Positions 27,147-37,939 are shown, counted from the stretch's first letter. The stretch: 64,000 nt of DNA from Candidatus Nitrotoga sp. BS (GCF_927797785.1 NZ_CAKMLL010000032.1:1-64000); one strand, 5' to 3'. Numbers and translations are program-made. The notes: generated by a model not told the origin, from the letters alone.

Positions 27147-28166
27147 TTACAAGTAAGTTTCAATCAAAATCTCGGCAATCTGCACGCTGTTAAGTGCTGC
27201 ACCCTTACGTACATTATCACTCACCACCCACAGATTAAGGCCACGCGGATGTGATATATCCTCACGGATACGCCCGACAAGAGTTGCATCCTGCCCTGCT
27301 GCTTCGATGGCAGTGGGGTAGCCACCAGGCTCGCGCTTATCCATTACCTGTAGACCTGGCGCTTTTTCCAGCAAAGCGCGCGCTTCATCAGCTGTTATTT
27401 TCTTATGTGTTTCAATATGCACCGCTTCTGAATGGCCATAAAACACTGGCACCCGCACAGCAGTAGCATTTACCATAATGGTTTCGTCTTCCATGATCTT
27501 GCGAGTTTCCCACACCATCTTCATCTCTTCTTTGGTATAACCGTTATCCATGAACACATCAATGTGCGGCAGCACATTGAATGCGATACGTTTAGAATAA
27601 ACCTCAGCCTTGATTTCCTGATGGTTAAATAAAGCACGTGTTTGCTCCGCTAATTCTTCAATGGCTTCCTTGCCGGTGCCAGATACTGCCTGATACGTAG
27701 CAATATTTATGCGCTCTATGCCTACTGCGTCATGGATAGGTTTTAACGCTACCATCATTTGGATGGTGGAACAGTTCGGGTTAGCAATGATGCCCCGGTT
27801 CTTATATTGCGCAATGGCATGCGGATTCACTTCCGGCACCACAAGTGGAATATCATCTTCGTAGCGAAATTGCGCAGTGTTATCGATCACCACGCAGCCA
27901 GCTGCTGCAGCAATAGGTGCATATTTTTCCGATACACTGCTACCAGCTGAAAATAAGCCGATCTGCACCTGCGAAAAATCAAAATCTTCCACGTCCAGAA
28001 CAGTCATTTCTTCGTTGCGGAATGTTACTGTTGAACCGGCTGAACGGCTGGAAGCCAAGGGGAAAAGCTTGCCGACCGGAAAATTGCGTTGCTCCAGAAT
28101 TGACAGCATTGCCTCGCCAACTGCACCTGTCGCACCCAGTATCGCAACATCGTATTTCTTGCTCAT
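27147..28166 (-). CDS. asd: Aspartate-semialdehyde dehydrogenase
   Basis: 339 residues. The Rossmann motif GATGAVGEAML is at the N-terminus. The active-site Cys is in PNCSTIQMMVALKP (~130-143), and the GTGKEAIEEL and PHIDVF segments follow. It reduces aspartyl phosphate to the semialdehyde, the branch point to lysine, threonine and methionine; hom and thrC of the threonine branch are at 54.5-57.4 kb. It lies between leuB and fimV on the same strand. Confidence 0.97.
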   Translation of the reverse strand: MSKKYDVAILGATGAVGEAMLSILEQRNFPVGKLFPLASSRSAGSTVTFRNEEMTVLDVEDFDFSQVQIGLFSAGSSVSEKYAPIAAAAGCVVIDNTAQFRYEDDIPLVVPEVNPHAIAQYKNRGIIANPNCSTIQMMVALKPIHDAVGIERINIATYQAVSGTGKEAIEELAEQTRALFNHQEIKAEVYSKRIAFNVLPHIDVFMDNGYTKEEMKMVWETRKIMEDETIMVNATAVRVPVFYGHSEAVHIETHKKITADEARALLEKAPGLQVMDKREPGGYPTAIEAAGQDATLVGRIREDISHPRGLNLWVVSDNVRKGAALNSVQIAEILIETYL

Positions 28167-28317
28167 GTTCCCACCCTCTTTATTAATTTCTTCCAGCGGA
28201 GCCGGAGGTCTACTATCGGATCATATTGTTGACGCTGATCATCCATGTGCTACCAAATATCGCTCGCGTCTGACTTTTTGGAATAAAATCCACCTGATAT
28301 TTACAGTCCCATTTAAA

Positions 28318-29403
28318 TTAATTTAGCAGCGTCGCAACTACGGCATCGCCCATCGCGTCCGTACTAATTTTCTCCATGCCGGCCTCGGCAATATCCGCAG
28401 TGCGCAAACCCTGCTGCAAAGCCTTGCGTACCGCAGACTCGATGCGTTGAGCGATATTTACGTGTGCAAATGTGTAGCGCATCATCATTGCCAATGACAA
28501 AATTGTCGCTAATGGATTGGCAATGTTTTTGCCTGCAATGTCCGGCGCGGAGCCGTGACAAGGTTCATACAAACCCTTGTTGTTTGCATCCAGCGAAGCG
28601 GAAGGCAACATGCCGATGGAGCCTGTCAACATGGAGGCTTCATCCGACAGGATGTCACCGAAAATATTGCCGGTTAGAATTACATCGAACTGCTTGGGTG
28701 CCCGCACCAGTTGCATCGCTGCATTGTCCACATACATATGCGATAGCTCGACTGTTGGATATTCCTTTGCTACCGCAGTCACAATTTCACGCCACAACAT
28801 ACTCGTGTCCAGCACATTTGCCTTATCCACTGAGCACACTTTCCCCATACGATTTTCACCGGCGCGTTTTATGGCAATCTGGAAGCCAACATGTGCCACG
28901 CGGGAGATTTCAGATTCACTGTATACCATGGTATCAAAACCTTGCCTCTCACCATTATCGAGCGTCCGAATGCCGCGTGGCTGGCCGAAATAAATATCAC
29001 CAGTCAATTCCCGTAAAATCATGATGTCTAGCCCAGATACTACTTCAGGGCGCAGCGGAGAGGCATTTGCTAATTCCGGATACAGCATTGCCGGACGCAG
29101 GTTAGCAAACAGATTAAGCCCTTTACGAATGCGCAACAGACCTTGTTCAGGCCTTAACAAGCGTGGCAGCGCGTCATATTGGTAACCTCCCACTGCTCCG
29201 AGCAATACGGCATCTGACTGCTGTGCCAACTTTAGCGTAGCATCCGGTAGTGGATCACCTGAAGCATCATAGCCTGCACCTCCGATAGGCGCGTATTCCA
29301 GCTCCAAGGGCAGCCCTTCGCGTCGCAAGGCTTCCAACACCTTGGCGGCTTGTGCAATAATTTCCGGTCCAATGCCGTCGCCCGGCAGTATAGCGATTTT
29401 CAT
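28318..29403 (-). CDS. leuB: 3-isopropylmalate dehydrogenase
   Basis: 361 residues from the ATG at 29403, which gives the standard [15 protein letters not shown] start; a longer frame to 29478 overlaps leuD. Substrate residues are in [16 protein letters not shown] (~90-105). The metal-binding Asp and cofactor loop are in [30 protein letters not shown] and GSAPDIAGK. It oxidatively decarboxylates 3-isopropylmalate in leucine synthesis. It starts four bases after leuD. Confidence 0.97.
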   Translation of the reverse strand: MKIAILPGDGIGPEIIAQAAKVLEALRREGLPLELEYAPIGGAGYDASGDPLPDATLKLAQQSDAVLLGAVGGYQYDALPRLLRPEQGLLRIRKGLNLFANLRPAMLYPELANASPLRPEVVSGLDIMILRELTGDIYFGQPRGIRTLDNGERQGFDTMVYSESEISRVAHVGFQIAIKRAGENRMGKVCSVDKANVLDTSMLWREIVTAVAKEYPTVELSHMYVDNAAMQLVRAPKQFDVILTGNIFGDILSDEASMLTGSIGMLPSASLDANNKGLYEPCHGSAPDIAGKNIANPLATILSLAMMMRYTFAHVNIAQRIESAVRKALQQGLRTADIAEAGMEKISTDAMGDAVVATLLN

Positions 29404-29407
29404 GAGC

Positions 29408-30052
29408 TCAACTTTCTTTAAATAACCACGGTACTTCAGGTTTACGCCGTGCTTCGTATTCCTTGATCTCTTGCACATGCTGCAGAGTCAGTCCAATGTC
29501 ATCCAGTCCATTTAACAGGCAATTTTTGCGAAAGGCATCCACCTCAAAGTGATACACCGACCCATTCGGAGTAGTGATTCTTTGTTGCTCCAGGTCAATC
29601 TCTAAATGATAGCCAGGCGTCGCTGTCACCGACCGAAATAATTCATCTACGCTTGCAGTATCCAGCACAATTGGTAATAAACCATTTTTAAAACAGTTAT
29701 TACAGAAAATATCGGCAAAGCTGGGCGCGATGATGGCGCGGAAGCCGTAATCATCAAGTGCCCATGGCGCATGTTCACGCGATGAGCCACAGCCGAAATT
29801 CTCACGTGCCAGCAAAATCTGTGCGCCAAGATAACGCGGCTGGTTCAATACAAAATTTGAGTTAAGTGGACGCTTAGAATTGTCCATGCCCGGTTCGCCG
29901 TGGTCAAGATAACGCCATTCGTCAAACAGGTTGGGACCAAAACCAGTGCGCTTGATTGATTTCAGAAACTGCTTAGGAATGATCGCATCCGTATCCACGT
30001 TGGCACGGTCAAGTGGTACAGCTAAGCCATCAATACGGATGAACTTATCCAT
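29408..30052 (-). CDS. leuD: 3-isopropylmalate dehydratase small subunit
   Basis: 214 residues. The swivelling domain has the [15 protein letters not shown] segment and the [13 protein letters not shown] substrate loop (~76-88). It forms the isomerase with LeuC. It begins two bases after the entericidin stop and is followed by leuB. Confidence 0.97.
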   Translation of the reverse strand: MDKFIRIDGLAVPLDRANVDTDAIIPKQFLKSIKRTGFGPNLFDEWRYLDHGEPGMDNSKRPLNSNFVLNQPRYLGAQILLARENFGCGSSREHAPWALDDYGFRAIIAPSFADIFCNNCFKNGLLPIVLDTASVDELFRSVTATPGYHLEIDLEQQRITTPNGSVYHFEVDAFRKNCLLNGLDDIGLTLQHVQEIKEYEARRKPEVPWLFKES

Positions 30053-30054
30053 TG

Positions 30055-30207
30055 CTATTTCCCATTGCTATTTTTTACCTCATCCGCAGTTTTCTCAATC
30101 GAGCTGCCGACTTTGGACAGATCCTTGCCAAAACCCCCGACAGTATTACATCCTGTCACCATAACTAAGGGGAACACCAGCAACAACACCATTTTAAATT
30201 TAAACAT
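30055..30207 (-). CDS. Entericidin-family small lipoprotein
   Basis: 50 residues beginning [20 protein letters not shown]. The lipobox VTGC predicts cleavage and lipidation at Cys20. The mature part [20 protein letters not shown] is the entericidin A/B pattern. AGGAGAA and AAGG upstream give a strong ribosome site. Entericidins are small envelope lipoproteins tied to stress or bacteriolysis. It sits between leuC and leuD, an arrangement also common in other betaproteobacteria, and is two bases from leuD, so it is probably co-transcribed with the leu genes. Confidence 0.88.
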   Translation of the reverse strand: MFKFKMVLLLVFPLVMVTGCNTVGGFGKDLSKVGSSIEKTADEVKNSNGK

Positions 30208-30237
30208 CCTTATGTTCTCCTGTACGCCCAAGCAATA

Positions 30238-31641
30238 CTAAAAATTTCTGACATCTACAAAATGGCCGGCAATCGCTGCCGCCGCTGCCATCTCAGGGCT
30301 CACCAAATGTGTCCTACCGCCCGGTCCTTGTCGTCCTTCGAAATTCCGGTTGGAAGTTGAAGCGCATCGTTCACCTGGCTCCAATTTATCCGCATTCATC
30401 GCAAGGCACATAGAGCATCCTGGCTCGCGCCATTCGAAACCCGCCTCGATAAATACTTTGTCCAAGCCTTCGCGCTCAGCCTGCTGCTTGACTAGACCAG
30501 AGCCAGGCACCGCCATTGCTAGCTTTACATTGGCAGCAACATGCTTGCCGCGCACCACCTCTGCTGCTGCGCGCAAATCCTCAATGCGAGCATTGGTGCA
30601 TGATCCTATAAATACTTTGTCAATCTGAATCGCAGTAATAGGTGTATTCGGCTGCAATCCCATATACTTTAATGAGAGATTAATACTGCTGCGCTTCACA
30701 GGGTCACTCTCTCGCGTCGGATCGGGTATGTTGCCATCTACCGCCACCACCATTTCTGGCGAGGTACCCCAAGTGACTTGCGGTTTTATTTCCGCAGCAT
30801 CTAGTCGTACCACCTTGTCAAACTGTGCACCCTCATCGCTATGCAAAGTACGCCAGTAGTCTGTCGCCTTGTCCCATAGCTCACCTTGCGGTGCAAAAGG
30901 CCGACCTTTGAGGTAGCTGATCGTGGTGTCATCCGCTGCTATCATTCCGGCGCGGGCACCTGCTTCGATGGCCATGTTACATACTGTCATTCGCCCTTCC
31001 ATAGACAGCGCTCGAATCGCACTACCGGCAAATTCGATCGCATAGCCTGTTCCACCCGCCGTACCAATTTTGCCGATCACTGCCAGTACCAAGTCCTTGG
31101 CAGTGACACCCTTACCGAGCGCGCCTTCCATCAACACTTGCATGGCACGGGCTTTTTTCATGAGTAAGCACTGTGTCGCCATTACATGCTCAACTTCCGA
31201 TGTGCCAATGCCAAATGCCAGCGCAGCAAACGCGCCATGTGTACTGGTGTGCGAATCACCACAGACCACGGTCATACCCGGCAAGGTTGCACCCTGCTCT
31301 GGCCCAATGACATGTACGATGCCTTGGCGCACATCTGACATCCTGAACTCGGTAATGCCAAGCTCATCGCAATTGTCATCCAGCGTATCCACTTGCAGTC
31401 GCGAAATTGGATCGGTAATGCCATGCGTACGATCCGTAGTGGGCACATTGTGATCCGCCACGGCGAGCATGGAAGCTATACGCCAGGGCTTGCGCCCAGC
31501 CAGCCGCAAGCCCTCAAATGCCTGCGGACTGGTCACTTCATGCACCAAATGGCGATCGATATAAATCAACGTGGTGCCATCCGGTTCTTTATGCACCACA
31601 TGGCTGTTCCAAAGTTTGTCGTAAAGAGTTTGTGTGCTCAT
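30238..31641 (-). CDS. leuC: 3-isopropylmalate dehydratase large subunit
   Basis: 467 residues, aconitase family. The 4Fe-4S Cys ligands are in [14 protein letters not shown] (~343-356) and [10 protein letters not shown] (~406-415). [14 protein letters not shown] and a C-terminal [18 protein letters not shown] are typical of LeuC. It isomerises 2- to 3-isopropylmalate with LeuD. AAGGAAG precedes the ATG. It heads the leuC-ecn-leuD-leuB-asd run. Confidence 0.97.
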   Translation of the reverse strand: MSTQTLYDKLWNSHVVHKEPDGTTLIYIDRHLVHEVTSPQAFEGLRLAGRKPWRIASMLAVADHNVPTTDRTHGITDPISRLQVDTLDDNCDELGITEFRMSDVRQGIVHVIGPEQGATLPGMTVVCGDSHTSTHGAFAALAFGIGTSEVEHVMATQCLLMKKARAMQVLMEGALGKGVTAKDLVLAVIGKIGTAGGTGYAIEFAGSAIRALSMEGRMTVCNMAIEAGARAGMIAADDTTISYLKGRPFAPQGELWDKATDYWRTLHSDEGAQFDKVVRLDAAEIKPQVTWGTSPEMVVAVDGNIPDPTRESDPVKRSSINLSLKYMGLQPNTPITAIQIDKVFIGSCTNARIEDLRAAAEVVRGKHVAANVKLAMAVPGSGLVKQQAEREGLDKVFIEAGFEWREPGCSMCLAMNADKLEPGERCASTSNRNFEGRQGPGGRTHLVSPEMAAAAAIAGHFVDVRNF

Positions 31642-31863
31642 GCTCGCTTCCTTTTATAGCACATGATTATGCCACAGCATGGAGGATGTCCGCCACGAAC
31701 CGCCTCTTTATAACGCATGAAACTGGAGAGCGAGCTACATTCTCAATGAGACGTGATTTTGAGCGGCAGGGTAGCAAAAATGGCCTGAAATAAAGTCGCT
31801 CAGGCTAATTTTATTTTTGTAAAAGACTGGGTAACAAATGAATCAAAGAGCAAAAAGTTCTGG

Positions 31864-33642
31864 TCACTCTTGTTCTTGCTGTTGTAGAGCCCACATTTTC
31901 GCATACACACCTTGTTTCGCCAGCAACTCTCGATGAGTACCACGTTCAACAATGCGCCCATTGTCCATTACTAATATCTGATTTGCGTCCACGATGGTGG
32001 ACAGGCGATGAGCGATAATCAGTGTGGTACGATCGTGTGCAACGTTGCGCAATTCATTTTGAATCACTTTCTCGGATTGAGAATCCAGCGCCGAAGTTGC
32101 CTCGTCAAAAATCAGGATCGCAGGATTTTTGAGGATGGCGCGCGCAATCGCCACACGCTGCTTCTCCCCGCCAGACAACTTCAATCCACGCTCACCCACC
32201 ATAGTGTCGTAGCCATCCGGTAACGATGTTATAAAAGCGTGAATATGCGCCGACTGCGCCGCATGTAACACTTCTTCACGCGTGGCTTCGGGGCGGCCAT
32301 AAGCTATATTGTAATAAATGCTATCGTTAAACAGCACGGTGTCTTGCGGCACAATGCCAATCACAGCGCGCAAACTGGCTTGTGTCACCTGGCGAATGTC
32401 CTGATTGTCTATCAGGATGCGCCCTGAATTGACATCATAAAAACGGAACAGCAATCGTGATAAGGTAGATTTTCCCGCTCCACTTGAACCCACCACCGCG
32501 ACCGTGTGTCCAGGCGAAATATCAAAACTGATATCGAATAAAATCTGACGCTTTGGTTCGTAAGAAAAACACACTTGCTCAAAATGTACTGCTGCTTGAT
32601 CCACCTTTAGCGCAACCGCATCTGGCGTATCTTGTATCTCACGGTTTTCATCGAGCAGGCGGAACATTTTTTCCATGTCCACTAGAGAGTGCTTGATCTC
32701 GCGATAGACAAAGCCAAGAAAATGCAGTGGCATATAAAGCTGCAACATGAAAACGTTGATTAGAACCAGGTCGCCTATGGTCAACTCACCTTTTACCACG
32801 CCATTCGATGCCAGCAGCATCAACGCGGTCATGCCGATAGCAATAATAGTGCTCTGCCCGGAATTCAACGTTGCCAGAGAAGTCTGGTTCTGCACCGCCG
32901 AGGTTTCCCACTTGCTCATGTGTTCATCGTAACGTCGCGCTTCATAGTCCTCGTTACCAAAATATTTTACCGTTTCATAGTTAAGCAGGCTGTCTATGGC
33001 GCGCGTGTTTGCCTTTGAGTCCATATCATTCATGGTGCGGCGAAATACCATGCGCCACTCGGTAATGAATAAGGTAAAGACGATATACACAGTCAGCGTG
33101 ATGAAAGTGATAATCGCAAACCACGGGTTATATTTATAAAACAGGATACCTGCAACCAGAGCGATTTCGAGCAGCGTTGGCAGAATGCTGAACAGCATAA
33201 AATTGAGTAGGAAACTGATTCCTTTTGTGCCACGCTCAATATCACGCGATACGCCACCTGTCTGCCGCTCCAGGTGGAAGCGCAGACTTAAGCTATGCAG
33301 ATGAACGAACAGTTTGAGTGCCACGCGCCGTATGGCGCGCTGGGTTACTTTGGCAAATACCGCGTCGCGTAATTCGCCAAACAGTGTACTGAAGAGCCTC
33401 AGCAATCCATAGCCAACCACGAGTGATACCGGTACCAAAAGCATTGCCTTTGGCTTATCCAGAGCATCCACGATTTCCTTGAGTAACAGTGGCACCGTTA
33501 CGTTAGCCAGTTTGGCCAGTATCAGCAGTAACAACGCCAGCACAACACGATTCTTGAATTCCAGCAGGTAAGGCAACAAGGTGCGAATGATATTCCAATC
33601 GCCACGAGTCGCATGGTTTGAGGAGGCAGGGCGAGGGCGCAT
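31864..33642 (-). CDS. Atm1/HMT1-type ABC exporter (fused permease and ATPase)
   Basis: 592 residues from the ATG at 33642; GTG 33687 or ATG 33672 are also possible, none with a good ribosome site. About six transmembrane helices (~30-310) precede the ATPase: Walker A GSSGAGKST, signature LSGGEKQR, Walker B ILIFDEATSALD and H-loop AHRLST. The family member Atm1 exports glutathione-bound sulfur or metal species for Fe-S assembly, and bacterial homologues confer metal resistance. The RPRP-rich start followed by DWNIIRTLLPYLLE is typical of the group. It stands alone on the minus strand. Confidence 0.92.
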   Translation of the reverse strand: MRPRPASSNHATRGDWNIIRTLLPYLLEFKNRVVLALLLLILAKLANVTVPLLLKEIVDALDKPKAMLLVPVSLVVGYGLLRLFSTLFGELRDAVFAKVTQRAIRRVALKLFVHLHSLSLRFHLERQTGGVSRDIERGTKGISFLLNFMLFSILPTLLEIALVAGILFYKYNPWFAIITFITLTVYIVFTLFITEWRMVFRRTMNDMDSKANTRAIDSLLNYETVKYFGNEDYEARRYDEHMSKWETSAVQNQTSLATLNSGQSTIIAIGMTALMLLASNGVVKGELTIGDLVLINVFMLQLYMPLHFLGFVYREIKHSLVDMEKMFRLLDENREIQDTPDAVALKVDQAAVHFEQVCFSYEPKRQILFDISFDISPGHTVAVVGSSGAGKSTLSRLLFRFYDVNSGRILIDNQDIRQVTQASLRAVIGIVPQDTVLFNDSIYYNIAYGRPEATREEVLHAAQSAHIHAFITSLPDGYDTMVGERGLKLSGGEKQRVAIARAILKNPAILIFDEATSALDSQSEKVIQNELRNVAHDRTTLIIAHRLSTIVDANQILVMDNGRIVERGTHRELLAKQGVYAKMWALQQQEQE

Positions 33643-33687
33643 TATGATGTGAGGAAAATTGATAGGCGCCATTATAGCGTGCGTCAC

Positions 33688-33981
33688 GCAATGTACATTT
33701 CATACAATAAAATGTGCAGGTGACAGTTAGAGAAATAAAACCCATCAATGACTTCAACCGTTGCGCGAGTCAGATGATCTTGCGTTAGTCAGTCATCTAC
33801 CGAAGAAGGCAATAAGTGGTTGGTGTCGGGGAGGAAGCGGTTGCAGAGTGTTCACCGGCACGGCCACCTGGAAATGACAGCAAGTGTGTGTAATAACTGA
33901 GACAGTTGGGTTAATGGTGTCGCATTATCCTGTGTGTGTGGTATCTTGCAGGCTAACTTAGCCTACGCACCCCGAGATGCC
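33688..33981. other. Divergent promoter region, no gene
   Basis: The space between the ABC exporter and the CobD/CbiB-like gene. No reading frame of interest, hairpin or repeat was seen. It must hold both divergent promoters. Confidence 0.4.
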
Positions 33982-34920
33982 ATGAGCCTGTTTTCCCTAA
34001 TCGCCGCCTTGTTGCTGGAACAATTACATCCACTTGCTTCGCGCAAACACTTGTTTGTCTGGCTGACACACTATGTCAATTTTTTTCAGTGCCACTTAAA
34101 CGCTGGAGAGCATAAGCATGGCAAGATTGCTTGGCTACTTGCGGTGTTATTACCGTTATGCGTTACAGTTGCGCTGTATTGGTTGTCGAACCTTATCTAC
34201 CCAGTGTTCGCCTGGGCATTCAGTGTGCTGGTGCTGTATCTCACCATGGGTTTCCGCCAGTTCAGTCATTACTACACCGATATTCACCAAGCGCTACGTG
34301 ACAACGATTTAGACAAAGCGCGCAGTATTCTTTCTACATGGCGTGGATTGCCATGTGATGAGCTGAGCCACGAGGAGGTTGCGCGCGTCACCATTGAAGA
34401 AGGGCTGTTGGCCTCACATCGTCGTGTGTTCGGTGTGATAGTGTGGTTTGTGATTACAATGCTGCTGGGACTGGGGCCAGTTGGCGCAATACTGTATCGT
34501 ATGGCACAGTTTATTTATACGCGTTGGGATAAACAGAATGACGTCGATCTCAACGAATTCGGCATGTTCGCACGACAAGCCTACCATTGGATAGAATGGC
34601 TTCCGCTGCGCCTCACAGCCACAATCTTTGCTATTGTCGGCGATTTTGAAGACACCGTTTATTGCTGGCGCACACAGGCACAAAATTGGCCTGATCCGGA
34701 AGCTGGCATTGTGCTGGCAAGTGGAGCGGGTGCGATCGGTGTTAGGCTCGGATTGCCAATTTTACAAGGTGGTTTGCCGCTGGACCGTCCCGAACTGGGA
34801 ATGGGGGATGAGGCTGACGTGGATTTCATGCAAAGCACTATAGGTTTAGTGTGGCGCGCGTTGGTGTTTTGGATTGCGTTGTTGTTACTGCTAGGGTTAG
34901 CAACGTTTGTGAGGATCTGA
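33982..34920 (+). CDS. CobD/CbiB (AmpE-like) family membrane protein
   Basis: 312 residues from the ATG at 33982 (MSLFSLIAALLLEQLHPL); an upstream in-frame ATG at 33934 adds 16 atypical residues. Four to five hydrophobic helices, with the CobD/CbiB-like elements GFRQFSHYYTDIHQALRDND and RVTIEEGLLASHRRVFGVIVW. True CbiB makes adenosylcobinamide phosphate; this compact form, found beside rsgA in many betaproteobacteria without cobalamin genes, probably has another role. No other cobalamin gene is in the window. Confidence 0.8.
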   Translation: MSLFSLIAALLLEQLHPLASRKHLFVWLTHYVNFFQCHLNAGEHKHGKIAWLLAVLLPLCVTVALYWLSNLIYPVFAWAFSVLVLYLTMGFRQFSHYYTDIHQALRDNDLDKARSILSTWRGLPCDELSHEEVARVTIEEGLLASHRRVFGVIVWFVITMLLGLGPVGAILYRMAQFIYTRWDKQNDVDLNEFGMFARQAYHWIEWLPLRLTATIFAIVGDFEDTVYCWRTQAQNWPDPEAGIVLASGAGAIGVRLGLPILQGGLPLDRPELGMGDEADVDFMQSTIGLVWRALVFWIALLLLLGLATFVRI

Positions 34921-34995
34921 CGTATTCGCAACATTGGCTCCTTATTTGATAAATATCATAAGCCAAATCACCACCTGCTTTTTCAAGGAAGCAGA

Positions 34996-35868
34996 TCAAC
35001 ACTTGTTCTGGCTGATCTCCTGAAACAGTTTTAGTCTCCGTGAATTTATCTTCCCACCTTGCTCAGCTTCTTTCAGCGCACAGCCCGGCTCGTGTGTGTG
35101 ATGACAATTATTGAAGCGACACTGGCCGTAATAGACCGCGAACTCCACAAAGCCCGCTTCGATGGCACCAGAATCCAGATGATGTAGCCCAAACGCTTGC
35201 ACACCGGGGCAGTCTACCAGTTGGCTTTCCCTATTTAAGTGATATAGGCGCGCGTGGGTGGTAGTGTGTTTTCCTGAATTAAGTGCGGTGGAAATTTCAC
35301 GTGTGGCTGCTTGTGCATTGGGTAATAGTGCATTAATAAGGGTGGATTTACCCATGCCGGATTGCCCCACCAGTATGCTGGTATGGCCTTGTAGAAAGGA
35401 GCGTAGAGGGGTGATGTTCTCTTTTGCAGATAGTTCCAGCACTTGGTAACCGATGGCGCGGTAGGGTTCTAGTTGGACACGTGCGATTGTAGTTGCTTCA
35501 AGTAAGTCGCATTTATTCAGCACGATGAGGGTTGCAAGTTGCTGGTCGTGTGCGGCGATGAGGCAACGTGCCAGTAGTTCGTCGCTAAACGAAGGCTTGC
35601 TTGCTACGACCACAATGATTTGTGTGATGTTGGCGGCAATGAGTTTCTGGCGGTAGGCATCAGAACGATAAAGCAAGGTCTGGCGCGGCAGGATATGCTT
35701 AACCACTCCTTGCGCATCACCTATGCGCTGAACTTCTACCATATCACCACAAGCCACTTCGCTTTTCTTGCCATGTGTGAGACATGGCAGCAATTCTCCA
35801 TCAGATAGCTCAACCAGATATTGGCGGCTGAAGGCGGCGACTACTTGTCCTTGGACAGGTGGATTCAA
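34996..35868 (-). CDS. rsgA: Small ribosomal subunit biogenesis GTPase RsgA
   Basis: 290 residues. An OB-fold N-terminus is followed by a circularly permuted GTPase: G4 NKCDLLE (~117-123) precedes G1 GQSGMGKST (~168-176), with G3 DCPG (~218-221). The C-terminal zinc site has CRFNNCHHTHEPGC. RsgA checks maturation of the 30S decoding centre and releases at GTP hydrolysis. It overlaps the phhB stop by four bases and converges on the CobD/CbiB-like gene. Confidence 0.96.
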   Translation of the reverse strand: MNPPVQGQVVAAFSRQYLVELSDGELLPCLTHGKKSEVACGDMVEVQRIGDAQGVVKHILPRQTLLYRSDAYRQKLIAANITQIIVVVASKPSFSDELLARCLIAAHDQQLATLIVLNKCDLLEATTIARVQLEPYRAIGYQVLELSAKENITPLRSFLQGHTSILVGQSGMGKSTLINALLPNAQAATREISTALNSGKHTTTHARLYHLNRESQLVDCPGVQAFGLHHLDSGAIEAGFVEFAVYYGQCRFNNCHHTHEPGCALKEAEQGGKINSRRLKLFQEISQNKC

Positions 35869-36203
35869 ACTTTAAGCAAGGCGTCCACCTTGGCGGCACA
35901 GATGAAGTCATTCTCTGACAGACCCTGAATGGCGTGCGTGGAATATTCTACATGGCACTTGTTGTAGCTAACGCTCAGATCGGGATGATGATCTTCGTGG
36001 TGTGAAATCCATGCCACTGCATTTACGAATGCCATGGTCTGATAATAATTTTTAAATTCGAAAGTTTTACCGATAGTAAGATCGCGCTGCACCCAACTAT
36101 CCAGCTGCTTTATCATAATACTAATATCATCCTGAGATAACGGCTGAATACCGCCTTCGCAAGGTTTGCATTTTTTGTTTGCCAAATCAAAGAGAGTTGT
36201 CAC
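35865..36203 (-). CDS. 4a-hydroxytetrahydrobiopterin (pterin carbinolamine) dehydratase
   Basis: 112 residues, the normal PhhB/PCD length. The motif [EQ]-H-H-P is seen in WISHHEDHHPDLSVSYNKC (~68-86), followed by the WST-like STHAIQGLSENDF end. It regenerates quinonoid dihydropterin after aromatic-amino-acid hydroxylation; some bacterial copies act in molybdopterin or unknown pterin metabolism. No phenylalanine hydroxylase gene is in the window. It lies between the small cytochrome c and rsgA. Confidence 0.94.
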   Translation of the reverse strand: MTTLFDLANKKCKPCEGGIQPLSQDDISIMIKQLDSWVQRDLTIGKTFEFKNYYQTMAFVNAVAWISHHEDHHPDLSVSYNKCHVEYSTHAIQGLSENDFICAAKVDALLKV

Positions 36204-36208
36204 AGCAC

Positions 36209-36514
36209 TTACTTGAATTTATAAAAATACTTGTTGAGATAAGCTGCGAGGTCCAGTTTTGCATGTGCGGAAAGATTAGCACGCACATTACGAGCGCATA
36301 CGTCAATTTGCGCCGCTAGTTGCTGCGGATCATTCACCTTGCGGTTTGGACGCGTGAAGATGGCGTTGCCGTCGCCGCCCATTTTGCCGTTGTGGCAGCT
36401 GTTGCATTGGTATTTGTCGAACAATTTTTTACCGGCTTCAGTTTGTCCATCGGCAAATGGCTCGGCTTGTGCTGTACCGTACAGTAATAAAAATATAGCA
36501 AAGTATTTTTTCAT
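36209..36514 (-). CDS. Small periplasmic c-type cytochrome
   Basis: 101 residues. A short signal sequence (MKKYFAIFLLLYGTAQA) precedes a mature domain with a single haem motif CNSCH (~37-41). No second CxxCH is present. A Met suitable as axial ligand lies in GKMGGDG just after the motif, but the usual distal Met near the C-terminus is not obvious. It is probably a soluble electron carrier. It lies between the M48 protease and phhB with gaps of two and five bases, so it is likely co-transcribed with both. Confidence 0.85.
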   Translation of the reverse strand: MKKYFAIFLLLYGTAQAEPFADGQTEAGKKLFDKYQCNSCHNGKMGGDGNAIFTRPNRKVNDPQQLAAQIDVCARNVRANLSAHAKLDLAAYLNKYFYKFK

Positions 36515-36516
36515 GA

Positions 36517-37770
36517 CTAGGTTCCTTGTAAAGTTTGTAATCGGGCAACGCGCATCAGAGCAGGTGGATGCGAGTCGTAAAACGTAGAATACAACGGATC
36601 TGGTGTAAGTGTTGCAGCATTGTCTTGATACATCTTTACCAGCGCGCTGGCCAGATCACGCGCATTGGTTTGTTGTGCGGCATAGGCGTCCGCCTCAAAT
36701 TCATGTTTGCGAGAGTAATAGCTCATAAGTGGATGCAGTAAAAAGCTGAACACCGGCAATATCATGAAGAACAGTAATAGCGCCAGTGCAGTCGATGGAG
36801 TGGTAACACCGAGTCCGCCATAGAACCAGTTTGCATCCATTAGTTGTGCTAGCAGCCATAAAAAAACTAGGCTCAAGGCAAAGGTGGAAACGATGCGTTT
36901 GAGCACATGGTGACGCTTGAAATGCCCCAGCTCATGCGCTAGTACCGCCTCAATTTCTTTTGGCGCGAGGCGTTCCAGCAGGGTATCGAAAAATACAATT
37001 CGCTTTGTTTTTCCAAAGCCTGTGAAGTAAGCGTTTCCGTGTGAGGTACGCTTGGAACCATCCATTACAAATAGCCCTTGTGCGGTGAATCCGCATTTCT
37101 GTAAGAGTGCCTTAATACGCATTTTAAGCGTCTCATCTTGCAGTGGGGTGAACTTGTTGAACAACGGTGCGATGAAAGTGGGGTAGATGAAAAGCAGCAG
37201 CAGATTGAACGTTACCCATACTCCCCACACATACAGCCACCAATGTTCACCCATGCGTTCCATGAGCCACAATACTCCAAATAATAATGGCAGGACAAAT
37301 ATGGCACCGATCAACAAACCTTTCGCGGCATCAACCAGATACATGGCCAGCGTCATTTTATTGAAGCCGTAGCGTGCCTCAATTACGAATGTGCGGTACA
37401 GGCTGAACGGCATTTCCAACAGGGATGAAAGTAGTAACACTGTTAGGATGATCGCCAAGCCTTGTATAAGTGAATTAGTATAGGTGGCCAACCACAAATC
37501 AGCGATCCACTGTACCGCACCACCAAGAGTGAATACGAGTAATAGCAGAGCATTGAATGGCGTACTCAGTAAACTTAATCGCGTTTTAGCGCTCGTGTAG
37601 TCTGCCGCTTTTTGGTGTGCTGAGAGATCAATCTGTTTGCGAAAATCCGATGGCACTTCGGCGCGATGTGCGTGGATGTGATTAAGATGACGTCGTGCCA
37701 GCCACATTTGGGCGATCGTAGTTAACAACAGTGCACTAATAAATAACGCGGAAAATTGGAAAGGATTCAT
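36517..37770 (-). CDS. M48 family metallopeptidase (Ste24/CAAX-protease-like)
   Basis: 417 residues with about seven membrane helices. The zinc motif is VLAHELGHFKRHH (~279-291), and the third ligand Glu is in SRKHEFEADAYA (~354-365). The N-terminal Peptidase_M48_N region (YGFNKMTLAMYLVDAAKG) is complete. Ste24-type proteases act on misfolded or prenyl-like membrane substrates; the bacterial substrate is unknown. It precedes the cytochrome c gene by two bases and is divergent from orn, a common pairing in betaproteobacteria. Confidence 0.93.
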   Translation of the reverse strand: MNPFQFSALFISALLLTTIAQMWLARRHLNHIHAHRAEVPSDFRKQIDLSAHQKAADYTSAKTRLSLLSTPFNALLLLVFTLGGAVQWIADLWLATYTNSLIQGLAIILTVLLLSSLLEMPFSLYRTFVIEARYGFNKMTLAMYLVDAAKGLLIGAIFVLPLLFGVLWLMERMGEHWWLYVWGVWVTFNLLLLFIYPTFIAPLFNKFTPLQDETLKMRIKALLQKCGFTAQGLFVMDGSKRTSHGNAYFTGFGKTKRIVFFDTLLERLAPKEIEAVLAHELGHFKRHHVLKRIVSTFALSLVFLWLLAQLMDANWFYGGLGVTTPSTALALLLFFMILPVFSFLLHPLMSYYSRKHEFEADAYAAQQTNARDLASALVKMYQDNAATLTPDPLYSTFYDSHPPALMRVARLQTLQGT

Positions 37771-37939
37771 TTATTCTGATTTTATATAAAAATATAAATA
37801 ACTAATTGATATTATTAGTTTATGTTGCATTTTATGGCATGCTCAGGTTATGTTCTATTAATTAAAAATAATTGGCTTGTAGTATTGGTATGGCACAATA
37901 CCTGCCCGATAGTTTTATAAATAAAAAATGCAGCGAATT

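Noticed and set aside
26927-27163. 78-codon minus-strand frame upstream of fimV
   Set aside because: Overlaps the end of asd and has no family features; likely non-coding spacer.
36209-36514. Possible dihaem cytochrome
   Set aside because: Only one CxxCH (CNSCH) is present; the later Cys in DVCARN is not part of a haem motif.
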